Assembly (NCBI GenBank): GCA_046590575.1
Contig: JBKJUS010000049.1
Span: 1 to 21,166 of the forward strand
Source: DATLNF01 sp046590575
Lineage (GTDB): Bacteria; Actinomycetota; Actinomycetes; BP-191
Direction of reading: 5' to 3'
DNA length: 21,166 nucleotides
A program made the translations under genes and the position numbers. Below the pieces are notes generated by a model. The model saw only the letters and a list, made by a program, of their open reading frames with translations. It was not told the DNA's origin and did no database searches. Below, one piece after another: positions 13,845-20,974 of this stretch (position 1 is the stretch's first letter; every line of letters begins with the position of its first letter).

Positions 13845-14738
13845 GTGGACCGTCGTCAGTTTCTTCAGTTCAGTGCTCTCGGCGCTGCCCTGCCGGTGAT
13901 CGGGGCGTGCTCGAGCGACGACGATCCCCCCGACCGGGCCAAAGAGGGGAAGCCGAGCGGCGAGAACCTCCAGGACATCGCCCCCGACGCGGCCAAAGGC
14001 CTCCAGCTGCTCGATGCGCAGCCGGAGCTGGTCGTCGGCACATCGCGGTACTCCTTCGGACTGCTCGACCCGAGCGGAAAGCCGCTCCCCGATGCCGATG
14101 TGACGATCTACGCCGGACCCGATCCGGCCGGCAAGCCGCAGGCCACGGTGCGGGCCACCTGGCTGCAGGGCGGAGTCGCGGAGAAGGCGATCTACGTCGC
14201 GCAGGTGCCCTTCATCAAGGCCGGGCCGTATTTCCTCGCGGCCGTCGCAAAGACAAAAGAGGGCGCCACCATCAAGGGCGGCGTACAGGTGCAGGTCGCC
14301 GCCACCTCACCGTCTCCGATTCCCGGACAGGCGGCGATCTCGGTGCCGACCCCTGTCGGTAGCCGGCTCGACGGCGCGGACCCGCTCTGCAGCCGCAAGC
14401 CGGCGTGCACCATGCACGACGTCTCCCTCGACGCGGCGCTGAAGTCAGGGAAGCCGGTCGTCGTGACCTTCTCGGCGCCGTCGTTCTGCGCAACCGAGAC
14501 ATGCGGTCCCGTGGTCGACATCGTCGAGGCGGAGAAGAAGCGCGGCGACGGCTCGGTGACCTTCGTCCACGTCGAGGCCTACCGCAAGCAGGGCTCGGAG
14601 CTGGCACCCGCACTGAAAGCTTGGAAGTTCGCCACCGAGCCCTGGACCTACCTTGTCGACGGCAAGGGTGTGGTCGCCGACCGGTTGGCCGGCGCAATCG
14701 GCGCCGAAGAGCTCACCGCCGCACTCGCGAAGCTCTGA
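13845..14738 (+). CDS. Tat-type lipoprotein with thioredoxin-like domain
   Basis: A 297-aa exported lipoprotein. The N-terminus has a twin-arginine motif (RRQFLQ, residues 3-8), a hydrophobic stretch and a lipobox ending at Cys22 (VIGAC), followed by an Asp-rich linker. Residues about 45-175 form a beta-rich domain (the SRYSFGLLDPSGKPLPDADVTIY segment); residues about 185-297 look thioredoxin-like, with Cys215 and Cys220 in FCATETCG, a CX4C instead of the usual CXXC, and a cis-Pro-like FATEPWTYLVDGKG segment. It may be a membrane-tethered redox or metal-handling protein. The GTG start follows GAGGAG by only 4 nt. The upstream GGAAC-N19-GTT suggests thiol-stress control, which is inference. 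It is convergent with thiE. Confidence 0.82.
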   Translation: MDRRQFLQFSALGAALPVIGACSSDDDPPDRAKEGKPSGENLQDIAPDAAKGLQLLDAQPELVVGTSRYSFGLLDPSGKPLPDADVTIYAGPDPAGKPQATVRATWLQGGVAEKAIYVAQVPFIKAGPYFLAAVAKTKEGATIKGGVQVQVAATSPSPIPGQAAISVPTPVGSRLDGADPLCSRKPACTMHDVSLDAALKSGKPVVVTFSAPSFCATETCGPVVDIVEAEKKRGDGSVTFVHVEAYRKQGSELAPALKAWKFATEPWTYLVDGKGVVADRLAGAIGAEELTAALAKL

Positions 14739-14770
14739 CCAGGTCAGCGGGCGTAGCACCAGAGGCTTGC

Positions 14771-14786
14771 GATCAGCCGATCAGCC
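14771..14786. repeat. GATCAGCC direct repeat at the lipoprotein/thiE convergence
   Basis: Two contiguous GATCAGCC units lie at 14771-14778 and 14779-14786, across the thiE stop codon. I see no convincing intrinsic terminator in this 42-nt gap. Confidence 0.4.
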
Positions 14787-15461
14787 GGAATCACGGAGGC
14801 GGGCGAGAAGTTCGCGGGTCGCGGCTGCTGGGTCGGCGGCTTCAGTGATGGCGCGGACGATGACGACCCGGCGCGCGCCGTGCGCCAGTACTTCGTCGAT
14901 CGTCGTGAGATCGATACCTCCGATAGCGAACCACGGGCGAGTGTCGGGTTCATCTGGCGGCCAGCGGCGTACGGCGTGGTCGAGGAGCGCCAGCCCAGCC
15001 GCGGGGCGGCCCGGCTTTGTGGGTGTCGCCCAGGTCGGGCCGACGCAGAAGTAGTCGACGCCTGGCGCGACGGCCGCTGCGTCGACTTCGTCGGGTGTGT
15101 GGCTCGACAGGCCGAGGAGTACGTCGTTCCCAACCATCTGGCGAGCGAGAGGCACCGGCAGGTCGCCCTGCCCGAGGTGCAGGATGTCGGGCCGCGCACC
15201 GAACGCGACATCGGCGCGGTCGTTGACGCTCCACAGCCGCCCGTGGCGTGCGGCGGCGGCCGCGACAACCCGGCAGAGCTCGAGCTCATCCCCCGCCTCG
15301 ATGCCCTTCTCCCGTAGCTGCACCACGTCGACGCCGGCAGCGAGAACCGTGTCGAGGAAGCCGACGAGATCGCCTTGCTGCCGGCGGGCCCCGGTGCACA
15401 GGTAGAGACGAGCCCGCGCGAGCAGGTCGCGACGAGCAGCCCACGTCGGACGCTCAGCCAC
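14781..15461 (-). CDS. thiE: Thiamine phosphate synthase
   Basis: A 226-aa TIM-barrel enzyme joining HMP-diphosphate and thiazole phosphate to thiamine phosphate, the last assembly step of the pathway. Family motifs in order: VVQLREKG (about 45-52), SVNDRADVA, LHLGQGDLP, GLSSHTPDE, CVGPTWATPTKPG (the phosphate-binding segment rich in Thr) and FAIGGID near the C-terminus. The GTG start lies within the end of thiS (8-nt overlap), showing translational coupling as the last gene of the thi operon. Length and motifs are normal. Confidence 0.93.
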   Translation of the reverse strand: MAERPTWAARRDLLARARLYLCTGARRQQGDLVGFLDTVLAAGVDVVQLREKGIEAGDELELCRVVAAAAARHGRLWSVNDRADVAFGARPDILHLGQGDLPVPLARQMVGNDVLLGLSSHTPDEVDAAAVAPGVDYFCVGPTWATPTKPGRPAAGLALLDHAVRRWPPDEPDTRPWFAIGGIDLTTIDEVLAHGARRVVIVRAITEAADPAAATRELLARLRDSG

Positions 15462-15654
15462 CGGCGACCGCTCGGATGACCTCGACCACGTCGCCCTCGG
15501 CGAGACTCACCGCGTCGATCTCGCCTCGCAGCAGCGCCTCGCCGTTGCGCTCGACGACGACCCAGCCGGTGCCCAACCCCATCGCCCGGACCAAGTCACC
15601 GGCCGACGACCCCGGCGCGAGCGCACGCGGCTCGCCGTTGACGACGACGGTCAT
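15454..15654 (-). CDS. thiS: Thiamine biosynthesis sulfur carrier protein ThiS
   Basis: A 66-aa ubiquitin-like sulfur carrier ending in Gly-Gly, whose C-terminal thiocarboxylate supplies sulfur to ThiG. VVVNGEP at the N-terminus, the VVVERNGEAL strand and the GDVVEVIRAVAGG end are characteristic. The ATG at 15654 is chosen; a TTG at 15666 overlapping the upstream stop in a TTGA junction would add four residues and is a real alternative, since neither start has a good Shine-Dalgarno site. It lies between the regulator gene and thiE, overlapping thiE by 8 nt. No thiF-type activating enzyme is in the window. Confidence 0.9.
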   Translation of the reverse strand: MTVVVNGEPRALAPGSSAGDLVRAMGLGTGWVVVERNGEALLRGEIDAVSLAEGDVVEVIRAVAGG

Positions 15655-15662
15655 CTCAGCAG

Positions 15663-16034
15663 TCAAAAGCCGAGCGCTTGCGCGCGTCGCTTGACCTCGG
15701 TGCCCCGGTTCTCGACCAGGGCCTGCACCGGAGAGCCAGGGAGCGAGTCGTCGACGGTGTAGAGCCAGCGCAGGATCTCCACGTCGGTGTACCGCGCGTC
15801 GCGCAGGAGGTTCAGCACGCTGGGCAGGCTCTTGAGCACCTGACCGCCCCTGACGAAGTCGGCTGGGATCGACAAGGGACCGCCGTCATCCGGTCGAGCG
15901 GCAATCAGCAGACCGTCTCGAACGAGCTGGCGCACCCGCGTGACCTCGATGTCCATCGCCTCGGCGACGTCGGGCAAGGTCACCCAGTCACCGACCATCT
16001 CCCACAGCTGGCCGACCGTCGTTTCATCTGTCAC
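15663..16034 (-). CDS. Rv2175c family winged-helix DNA-binding protein
   Basis: A 123-aa small DNA-binding protein resembling mycobacterial Rv2175c. A helix-turn-helix is evident at about residues 19-46 (TLPDVAEAMDIEVTRVRQLV) and the family C-terminus VENRGTEVKRRAQALGF is unmistakable. The GTG start follows GAGGAG by 7 nt. Rv2175c in M. tuberculosis is reported to be a substrate of the kinase PknL, with phosphorylation near the N-terminus reducing DNA binding; here the N-terminus also has Thr residues (positions 2, 5, 6), but no kinase gene is nearby. It sits inside the thi operon between thiH and thiS, unlike the M. tuberculosis location as I remember it, so its target could include this operon. 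That is inference. Confidence 0.88.
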   Translation of the reverse strand: MTDETTVGQLWEMVGDWVTLPDVAEAMDIEVTRVRQLVRDGLLIAARPDDGGPLSIPADFVRGGQVLKSLPSVLNLLRDARYTDVEILRWLYTVDDSLPGSPVQALVENRGTEVKRRAQALGF

Positions 16035-16062
16035 GGAGCTTCTCCTCGTCGATGCCTAGCCC

Positions 16063-17205
16063 CTAAGGGAGCGCCGGCTCGGGGCGCAGCGTGAACGCGT
16101 CCTTCCACACCGGCTCGTAGCCCGCTGCCACGAGCATGGCAGCAACCTCTGCCGGGGTGCGCTCATCGGACACGCTGAATTGCTCTTGGCTCTCCCCCGG
16201 ATGCGCATAGCCGCCGGGCTCGGTCGAGCTACCGGCGCTCATCGTCGTCACGGCGATGCGCACCAGGCCATCGCGGAGGGCGGCCGGCTCGCGGGTGGAC
16301 AGCACGATGCCCGCGTCCGGCGCTGTCAGGCGTAGCGCCGCCATCGCCTGCACATACTCGGCATCGGTGACGTCGACGACCGGCTGGAAGCCGGATGCGC
16401 TCGGTTTGATTCTCGGCAGAGCGACCGTGACCTCGGTGCGCCAGAAGTGCTGGGACAGCCACGACGCATGGGCCGCGAGGGCCACGACATCAGCCCGCCA
16501 GTCGGGAGCGAGGCCGAGCAGGGCGCCGATCCCGAGGCGCCGTACGCCGGCCGCAGCAGCGCGTTCGACGGCCACGAGTCGGCGGTCGAAGTCGCGCTTC
16601 CACCCGGCGACGTGCACCTCGGCGTAGCGGGACCGATCGTAGGTCTCCTGGTAGTGCACGACGCCCTCGACGCCGGCCCCGACGAGACGTACATAGGTGT
16701 CGTCACTCCACGTCTGAGTCTCGATCGACACCGACGAGACGCCCGGGTCCAGCGCCTCAACGACAGACATGAGGTAGTCCGCGCTGACCTCGGTCCGGTG
16801 CTCCCCGCTGACCAACAAGAGATGCCGGAAGCCGCGACTGACGAGGAGCGCAGATTCGGCGGCGACCTCAGCCGGCGTGAGCGTGCGGCGTACGACGTCG
16901 AGATCCTTCGCGAAGCCGCAGTAGGTGCAGGTGGACAGGCACGCGTTAGAGACGTAGAGCGGGGCGAAGAGGCGCACCGCGCGGCCGAACCGCTGAGCCG
17001 TCAGAGCGCTGGCCGCCTGCGCCACCTCCTCGATCCGGGCGCCCGCGGCCGGCGACAGGAGCACTGCCAGCTCCGCCGAACCGCGGTGCTCTGCCGCGAG
17101 TGCCCGGTCCACGTCTGCGTCGGTGGACTCGACGGCACGGTGGGCCAGCCCCCGGGCATCAAAGGTGGCCAGCTCGCGAGCGAACCCCCCGGCCAGCTCG
17201 CTCAC
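16063..17205 (-). CDS. thiH: 2-iminoacetate synthase (tyrosine lyase) ThiH
   Basis: A 380-aa radical SAM enzyme cleaving tyrosine to dehydroglycine (2-iminoacetate) for thiazole formation. The [4Fe-4S] motif CX3CX2C is Cys89, Cys93 and Cys96 (CLSTCTYCGF). The GEHRTE segment, SVSIETQTW and the C-terminal QFSVSDERTPAEVAAML and YEPVWKDA segments match the E. coli-type protein, which is 377 aa. The GTG start overlaps the thiG stop in a GTGA junction. Aerobic actinobacteria often use the oxidase ThiO instead; none is present here, so this organism relies on ThiH unless ThiO lies elsewhere. Confidence 0.93.
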   Translation of the reverse strand: MSELAGGFARELATFDARGLAHRAVESTDADVDRALAAEHRGSAELAVLLSPAAGARIEEVAQAASALTAQRFGRAVRLFAPLYVSNACLSTCTYCGFAKDLDVVRRTLTPAEVAAESALLVSRGFRHLLLVSGEHRTEVSADYLMSVVEALDPGVSSVSIETQTWSDDTYVRLVGAGVEGVVHYQETYDRSRYAEVHVAGWKRDFDRRLVAVERAAAAGVRRLGIGALLGLAPDWRADVVALAAHASWLSQHFWRTEVTVALPRIKPSASGFQPVVDVTDAEYVQAMAALRLTAPDAGIVLSTREPAALRDGLVRIAVTTMSAGSSTEPGGYAHPGESQEQFSVSDERTPAEVAAMLVAAGYEPVWKDAFTLRPEPALP

Positions 17206-17999
17206 TGGAGGAAACCGGTCAACGGCGACGACGCCTCAGCTTCACGCCGGATCGCTGCCCGGCCGGCCAGGTAGCCGAGCCGGCCTGCCTCGGTGGCCAG
17301 TGCGAAGCCACGGGCCATCGCGACCGGGTCCCGGGCGATCGCGATCGCGGTGTTGACGAGGACGGCATCGACGCCGATCTCCATCGCCTCCGCCGCGTCG
17401 CTCGGCACGCCAAGACCGGCATCGACGACGACGGGGACCCGAGCCTGCTCAACGATGATCTCGATCGCGTCGCGCGTGCGCAGCCCGCGGTTGGAGCCGA
17501 TCCACGACCCGAGCGGCATCACAGTGGCGCACCCGGCCTCCTCTAACCGCCGGCAGAGCACGGGATCGGCGGAGCAGTAAGGGAGCACGGTGAAGCCATC
17601 GGCGACCAGGATTTCGGCGGCGCGCAAAGTCTCGATCGGGTCGGGAGTGAGCCAACGCGGGTCGGGAGTGACCTCGAGCTTGACGAAGTCGCCGAGCCCT
17701 CCGGCGCGGGCCAGCCGAGCCAGCCGCACCGCCTCTGCGGCATCGACCGCGCCGGAGGTGTTGGGCAGCAGCGTCAGCCGGGTGAGGTCGAGGAAGTCGA
17801 GGATGTCGCCTTCGCCACTGCGGGTGGGGTCGACGCGACGCAGCGCGACCGTGACGAGCTCGGATCCGGACGCCTCAAGCGCGTCGCGCATCACCGCATG
17901 AGACGCGAACTTGCCGGTGCCGGTCAGCAGCCGAGAGGTGAATGTACGTCCGCCGATGAGCAGCGGAGCTGGATCATCGAGTGCGGTGACGGTGGTCAT
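17202..17999 (-). CDS. thiG: Thiazole synthase ThiG
   Basis: A 265-aa TIM-barrel enzyme building thiazole phosphate from DXP, ThiS thiocarboxylate and 2-iminoacetate. The Schiff-base Lys107 lies in FVKLEV; TGTGKFAS, LPNTSGA, DPRWLTPDPIETL, VLPYCSADPVLC, VPVVVDAGLG and VNTAIAIA are all present, and it ends in SPLTGFLQ. These features, including IGSN rather than IGSG, match the E. coli-type ThiG from memory, consistent with its pairing with ThiH. First gene of the operon, ATG start 11 nt below the TPP aptamer. The leader places a GGGGAG sequence, part of the aptamer's 3' end, 12 nt before the start. Confidence 0.95.
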   Translation of the reverse strand: MTTVTALDDPAPLLIGGRTFTSRLLTGTGKFASHAVMRDALEASGSELVTVALRRVDPTRSGEGDILDFLDLTRLTLLPNTSGAVDAAEAVRLARLARAGGLGDFVKLEVTPDPRWLTPDPIETLRAAEILVADGFTVLPYCSADPVLCRRLEEAGCATVMPLGSWIGSNRGLRTRDAIEIIVEQARVPVVVDAGLGVPSDAAEAMEIGVDAVLVNTAIAIARDPVAMARGFALATEAGRLGYLAGRAAIRREAEASSPLTGFLQ

Positions 18000-18009
18000 G
18001 ATCGGCAGG

Positions 18010-18101
18010 TGCTCCCCACGCGGGCATTACCCCGATCGGGTGGCGGGTCGCCGGCGGGTTCTGCCAGCCTCTCAGCCCGATTCCTCGAGCTCCCCGGTGT
18101 A
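18010..18101 (-). promoter_or_regulatory. TPP riboswitch (thi box)
   Basis: Reading leftward the leader has the diagnostic blocks in order: ACACCGGGGAGC, then GGGCTGAGAGG, then ACCCGATC, then GGGGTAATGCCCGCG and GTGGGGAGC. These correspond to the CUGAGA block, the ACCUGAUC block and the GGxUAAUxCCxGCG block of TPP aptamers. It lies directly upstream of thiG and would shut off the operon when TPP is plentiful. The 3' GGGGAG overlaps the probable ribosome-binding region, so control may be at translation; no expression-platform terminator is evident. Confidence 0.93.
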
Positions 18102-18109
18102 CGCCGGTC

Positions 18110-18115
18110 AGTCTA
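18110..18115 (-). promoter_or_regulatory. thi operon -10 element
   Basis: TAGACT, reading leftward, lies about 8 nt before the first conserved base of the TPP aptamer, giving a start point right at the riboswitch. No strong -35 is visible. Confidence 0.5.
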
Positions 18116-18125
18116 GCCCGAACCA

Positions 18126-18154
18126 TTGACGGCAGCACCGGAGAGGACTACAAC
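18126..18154 (+). promoter_or_regulatory. Promoter of the tandem SnoaL-like gene
   Basis: TTGACG (18126-18131), a 17-nt spacer and TACAAC (18149-18154) match the housekeeping consensus in 5 of 6 and 4 of 6 positions. The predicted start is near 18161, giving a leader of about 42 nt with GAGGAGG at 18191-18197. Confidence 0.55.
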
Positions 18155-18202
18155 GCGATCGATGCGGCAGTGCCGCTGCCGCCGGCCCCTGAGGAGGGCA
18201 CG

Positions 18203-19000
18203 ATGGCCGACAGCCCCGACATCGCCTTGATCCGCAAGACTTTCAAGGCGTCCGTGGCCGGCGATGTGCGCACGCTCCGGGAGGTGATCGCGCCCGACTG
18301 CGCCCAACACATCCCGGGGAACTCCCCGATCGGCGGCGAGACGAAGGGCCGCGAGGCGATCCTGGAAGCGCTCAGCCGGCGTAGCCAGCTGACGGATGGG
18401 ACGTTCAAGAACGAGCCCCAGCACATCCTCGAGAACGGCCGCGGCCTGGTCACCGCGGTCGCGCGGATCACCGCGAAGCGGGACGGCAAGACGCTCGATT
18501 CCCGCAGCGCCCAGGTCTTCCAGATCGTCGACGGAAAGATCGAGGACATCCGAATCCTGAGCAACGACCTCGACACAGTGAACGCCTTCTTCGGCGGCAC
18601 CAAGGTCGCGGCCAGCAAGGACGTGGCGACCGTCCGTAAGGGCTACGACGCCTTCAGCAAGGGCGACATGGCCACCCTGCGCAAGCTGTTCGCCCCGGAC
18701 GTCGTTCACCGGGTCGGCGGTAACTCGATTCTCACCGGCGACTACGAAGGCCCGGATGCCGTCCTCGGGATGTATGAGCGCGTCGCGGCGGAGTCCGACG
18801 GCTCGTTCACCGCCGAGCTGGAGGAGGTTTTCGAGGACCGCAACGGTCACGTGCTCGCTCTGCACCAGGAGCGGGGGGAGCGCAACGGCCGCCGCCTAGC
18901 TCAGCGACACACCCTGCTCTTCACCCTGCTCGGCGGTCTGATCATCTCGCTGGAGGAGTGTGCGGAGGACCTGAAGGCCGAGGACGCCTTCTGGTCGTAG
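18203..19000 (+). CDS. Tandem SnoaL-like (NTF2-fold) protein
   Basis: A 265-aa protein made of two SnoaL-like domains in a row (about 6-130 and 140-260), evidently an internal duplication: PDCAQHIPGNSPIGGETKGREAIL in the first half aligns with PDVVHRVGGNSILTGDYEGPDAVL in the second. Single SnoaL proteins usually dimerise, so this fusion may be a built-in dimer. No signal peptide. The ATG follows GAGGAGG by 5 nt. Function unknown; the fold covers enzymes and binding proteins, often for small hydrophobic ligands. Ligand-site residues are not identifiable. It ends before a strong hairpin and is convergent with the next gene. Confidence 0.85.
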   Translation: MADSPDIALIRKTFKASVAGDVRTLREVIAPDCAQHIPGNSPIGGETKGREAILEALSRRSQLTDGTFKNEPQHILENGRGLVTAVARITAKRDGKTLDSRSAQVFQIVDGKIEDIRILSNDLDTVNAFFGGTKVAASKDVATVRKGYDAFSKGDMATLRKLFAPDVVHRVGGNSILTGDYEGPDAVLGMYERVAAESDGSFTAELEEVFEDRNGHVLALHQERGERNGRRLAQRHTLLFTLLGGLIISLEECAEDLKAEDAFWS

Positions 19001-19016
19001 CCGCTCGTCTGCACGT

Positions 19017-19062
19017 TGTGGGGAGGATGGCGGTCGCTTCAGCGACCCGAATCCTCCCCACA
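19017..19062. terminator. Bidirectional hairpin terminator
   Basis: TGTGGGGAGGAT (19017-19028) pairs perfectly with ATCCTCCCCACA (19051-19062); an inner 7-bp stem GGTCGCT/AGCGACC follows after a 3x3 internal loop. It lies between the convergent stops at 19000 and 19081. There is no T-run on either side, a common feature of actinobacterial terminators. Confidence 0.75.
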
Positions 19063-19080
19063 CCGAGAAATGCGGCCCGG

Positions 19081-20559
19081 TCAGGGCCGCCGGGACGAGC
19101 GGGGCGGGCGAGCTTGGTGGGCCAACAGCGTCGGCCCACCGCGCTGGACGGAGACGAACGTGCCCGGCTCGGCTCCCTCGCCCGGGTTGGCCTCGGCCGA
19201 CCACACCACGAGCAGCCGGCCGGAGCGGTCCAGCGCCACGCCGTAGTTGTCGACCGCTCGGCCGCAGGTCAGACCACCCTGCAGCCCAGCAGCAGGCCCG
19301 CTGCCGCACTGGCCCATGAGCGTCTGGGCGGTGCCGCCGTACGCCGGGCCCGCGCCGACTGCGCGTCCGGTCACCGTGGGCTTCGCGGAAAGGCCGTCGA
19401 GTACGACGGCGGCGTGCAGCCGCCACAGCGGTGGCTCGCCGCGGGCAGAGGTGCCGTGCAGCCAGGCGAAGGCGAGACGTCCGGGGTCGCCCGCGATCAC
19501 GTGCGGGAGGATGTTGCCCGCATCTGCGAGTGGGGCGACCGTCACCGGCGCCGACCACCGCGCGAGGTCCGCGGGCGCGTGGACGTATTTCAGCGCCGCG
19601 GTGAAGTCCGATGCGCTGCGCGACTCCGGGAACGCGACGTAGGCGTTACCGGCCGAGTCGAGGGTGAGCGGCGCGAACTGCATCCCGACGATCTGACCGG
19701 TGGCGACCCGGTCCACCGCAAGCGACTGCCGCCATGACCCCGGCGCGTTCGCTTTCGCCGTCGCGACCCAGACGCGCGTGGGCGTGATGATGTTGACCTG
19801 TAGCGGGCCGGGCGCGACGGAGGCTCCGCAGCCGCCGGTGGGCTCCACCGCCGACCCGCGGGTCACGAATGCGACGTAAAGCTGGCCGGTCACTCGGTTC
19901 ACGCTCAGGCTCGACGGGTATCCGTCACCGCACTGCAGGTCGGCGAAGGCCTGGTCACCGGCGACCGTGACCGGGATCGGCGGACCGAAGCTCGTGCCCC
20001 CGTCCGTCGACGTCTGCACGAAGATGCCGTGGCCGCCCAAGCCGCTGAAGAGGTTGTGCCACGCCAGGTGCACCGTCGGCTTCTTCGTCGTCGGATCGGT
20101 CGGGCCGACCGCGATCCACTGCCGGTCGGTGTCAGCCAATGTCGACAATCCGGTCGAGGGAGTCCAGCTCTCCCCGCCGTCGTCACTCCAGCTAGTGCGG
20201 AAGTTGATGCCGACGAGGTCCAGCTCTGTCGCCACCAGGCGACCGCCCGGAAGGGCGACGATGTCGACGTCGATCGTTGCGGAGTCCTGGCCGGCAATCG
20301 GACCGAGGTTGCTCCACCGTCGGCCGCCGTCGCGCGAGCCGTAGACCGTGGCGTCGCCTCCATCGGCGTTCGTGATCGCGTACGCCGTACCGTCCGGCGC
20401 CACGGTGATCCGCGGCTCGGTGCCTCCCGCCGCCCCGTCAAGACGCACAGTGGTGAAGGACAGCGCATTCGGGCTGCTCGGCGCGGCGAGCGTCGGCAAC
20501 ACGGCCGCCGCAGCGAGAAACGGGGCAACACGAGCCGCCAGCCACCTACGTCGAGTCAT
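19081..20559 (-). CDS. Secreted BNR-repeat protein, sialidase-like fold
   Basis: A 492-aa exported protein without an anchor. The start at 20559 is chosen because it begins a signal peptide (MTRRRWLAAR, then a hydrophobic Ala/Leu core to about residue 27); longer readings upstream are shadows. Asp boxes are visible at 75-82 (SRDGGRRW), 125-132 (SDDGGESW) and 184-191 (STDGGTSF). The DTDRQW segment also occurs as TVTDRQW in the protein at 9087-10715, suggesting a common family. No sialidase catalytic set is recognised and no LPXTG motif is present, so it is probably released. A 20-bp palindrome lies just upstream. Confidence 0.8.
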   Translation of the reverse strand: MTRRRWLAARVAPFLAAAAVLPTLAAPSSPNALSFTTVRLDGAAGGTEPRITVAPDGTAYAITNADGGDATVYGSRDGGRRWSNLGPIAGQDSATIDVDIVALPGGRLVATELDLVGINFRTSWSDDGGESWTPSTGLSTLADTDRQWIAVGPTDPTTKKPTVHLAWHNLFSGLGGHGIFVQTSTDGGTSFGPPIPVTVAGDQAFADLQCGDGYPSSLSVNRVTGQLYVAFVTRGSAVEPTGGCGASVAPGPLQVNIITPTRVWVATAKANAPGSWRQSLAVDRVATGQIVGMQFAPLTLDSAGNAYVAFPESRSASDFTAALKYVHAPADLARWSAPVTVAPLADAGNILPHVIAGDPGRLAFAWLHGTSARGEPPLWRLHAAVVLDGLSAKPTVTGRAVGAGPAYGGTAQTLMGQCGSGPAAGLQGGLTCGRAVDNYGVALDRSGRLLVVWSAEANPGEGAEPGTFVSVQRGGPTLLAHQARPPRSSRRP

Positions 20560-20568
20560 CCGGGCTAT

Positions 20569-20588
20569 TTCGACGTCGCGACGTCGAA
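20569..20588. promoter_or_regulatory. 20-bp perfect palindrome upstream of the BNR gene
   Basis: TTCGACGTCGCGACGTCGAA is perfectly self-complementary and lies 10-29 nt upstream of the start at 20559. It may be an operator, or, as RNA, an 8-bp stem with a CGCG loop ending the upstream gene's transcript. Confidence 0.55.
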
Positions 20589-20608
20589 TCCTGGGTCCGC
20601 GCGAGCCG

Positions 20609-20944
20609 TCAGATGCCGGGGTCGGCCAGCCGCAGGGAGTTGAGCCTGGTCTCGACCGCGTCGATCTGAGCCACGACGCTCGCGACCGATGCCGGTACGT
20701 CGACGTCGACCGCGTCGTAGAGAAAGAGATTGAGCACCTCGTTGGTGCCGACCGCCATGCCCACGGACTGCGCGTACTCGCCCAGAGCAAACTCCCAGGT
20801 GAAGATGCCACCGGTTTCGTCGTCGGCGACGTGGCAGAAGTAGGTCAGGAACCTGTTGCCCTGCAGCGAGTAGTGCCGCACTCCCCCACGCCCGACAGAG
20901 GAGAAGGTGAAGCCGACCGACTCCAGGTCGTCGGTAAAGGACAC
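20609..20944 (-). CDS. Small conserved-looking protein of unknown function
   Basis: A 111-aa soluble protein, not recognised. It has no signal peptide or transmembrane helix. The N-terminal two thirds are aromatic and beta-rich (YSLQGNRFLTYFCHV, TWEFALGEYAQSVG), and the C-terminal part (VASVVAQIDAVETRLNSLRL) looks like an amphipathic helix. The GTG start follows an AAGAGGAG site by 7 nt, a strong signal that it is real. It is 30 nt downstream of the hydroxyacid dehydrogenase gene on the same strand and may be cotranscribed with it. I offer no function. Confidence 0.72.
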   Translation of the reverse strand: MSFTDDLESVGFTFSSVGRGGVRHYSLQGNRFLTYFCHVADDETGGIFTWEFALGEYAQSVGMAVGTNEVLNLFLYDAVDVDVPASVASVVAQIDAVETRLNSLRLADPGI

Positions 20945-20974
20945 GCGGGCGCTCCTCTTTAAAAGGTCAGTCGG

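Noticed and set aside
15081..15110. GTGTGTGGCTCGAC in thiE, resembling the inverted-repeat end motif
   Set aside because: It lacks TTG before GTGTGG, has no correctly spaced GGTCG and no inverted partner; likely chance.
20560..20811. N-terminal extension of the secreted BNR protein
   Set aside because: It runs antisense-like through the hypothetical gene at 20609-20944 and lacks protein-like composition; the signal peptide starts at 20559.
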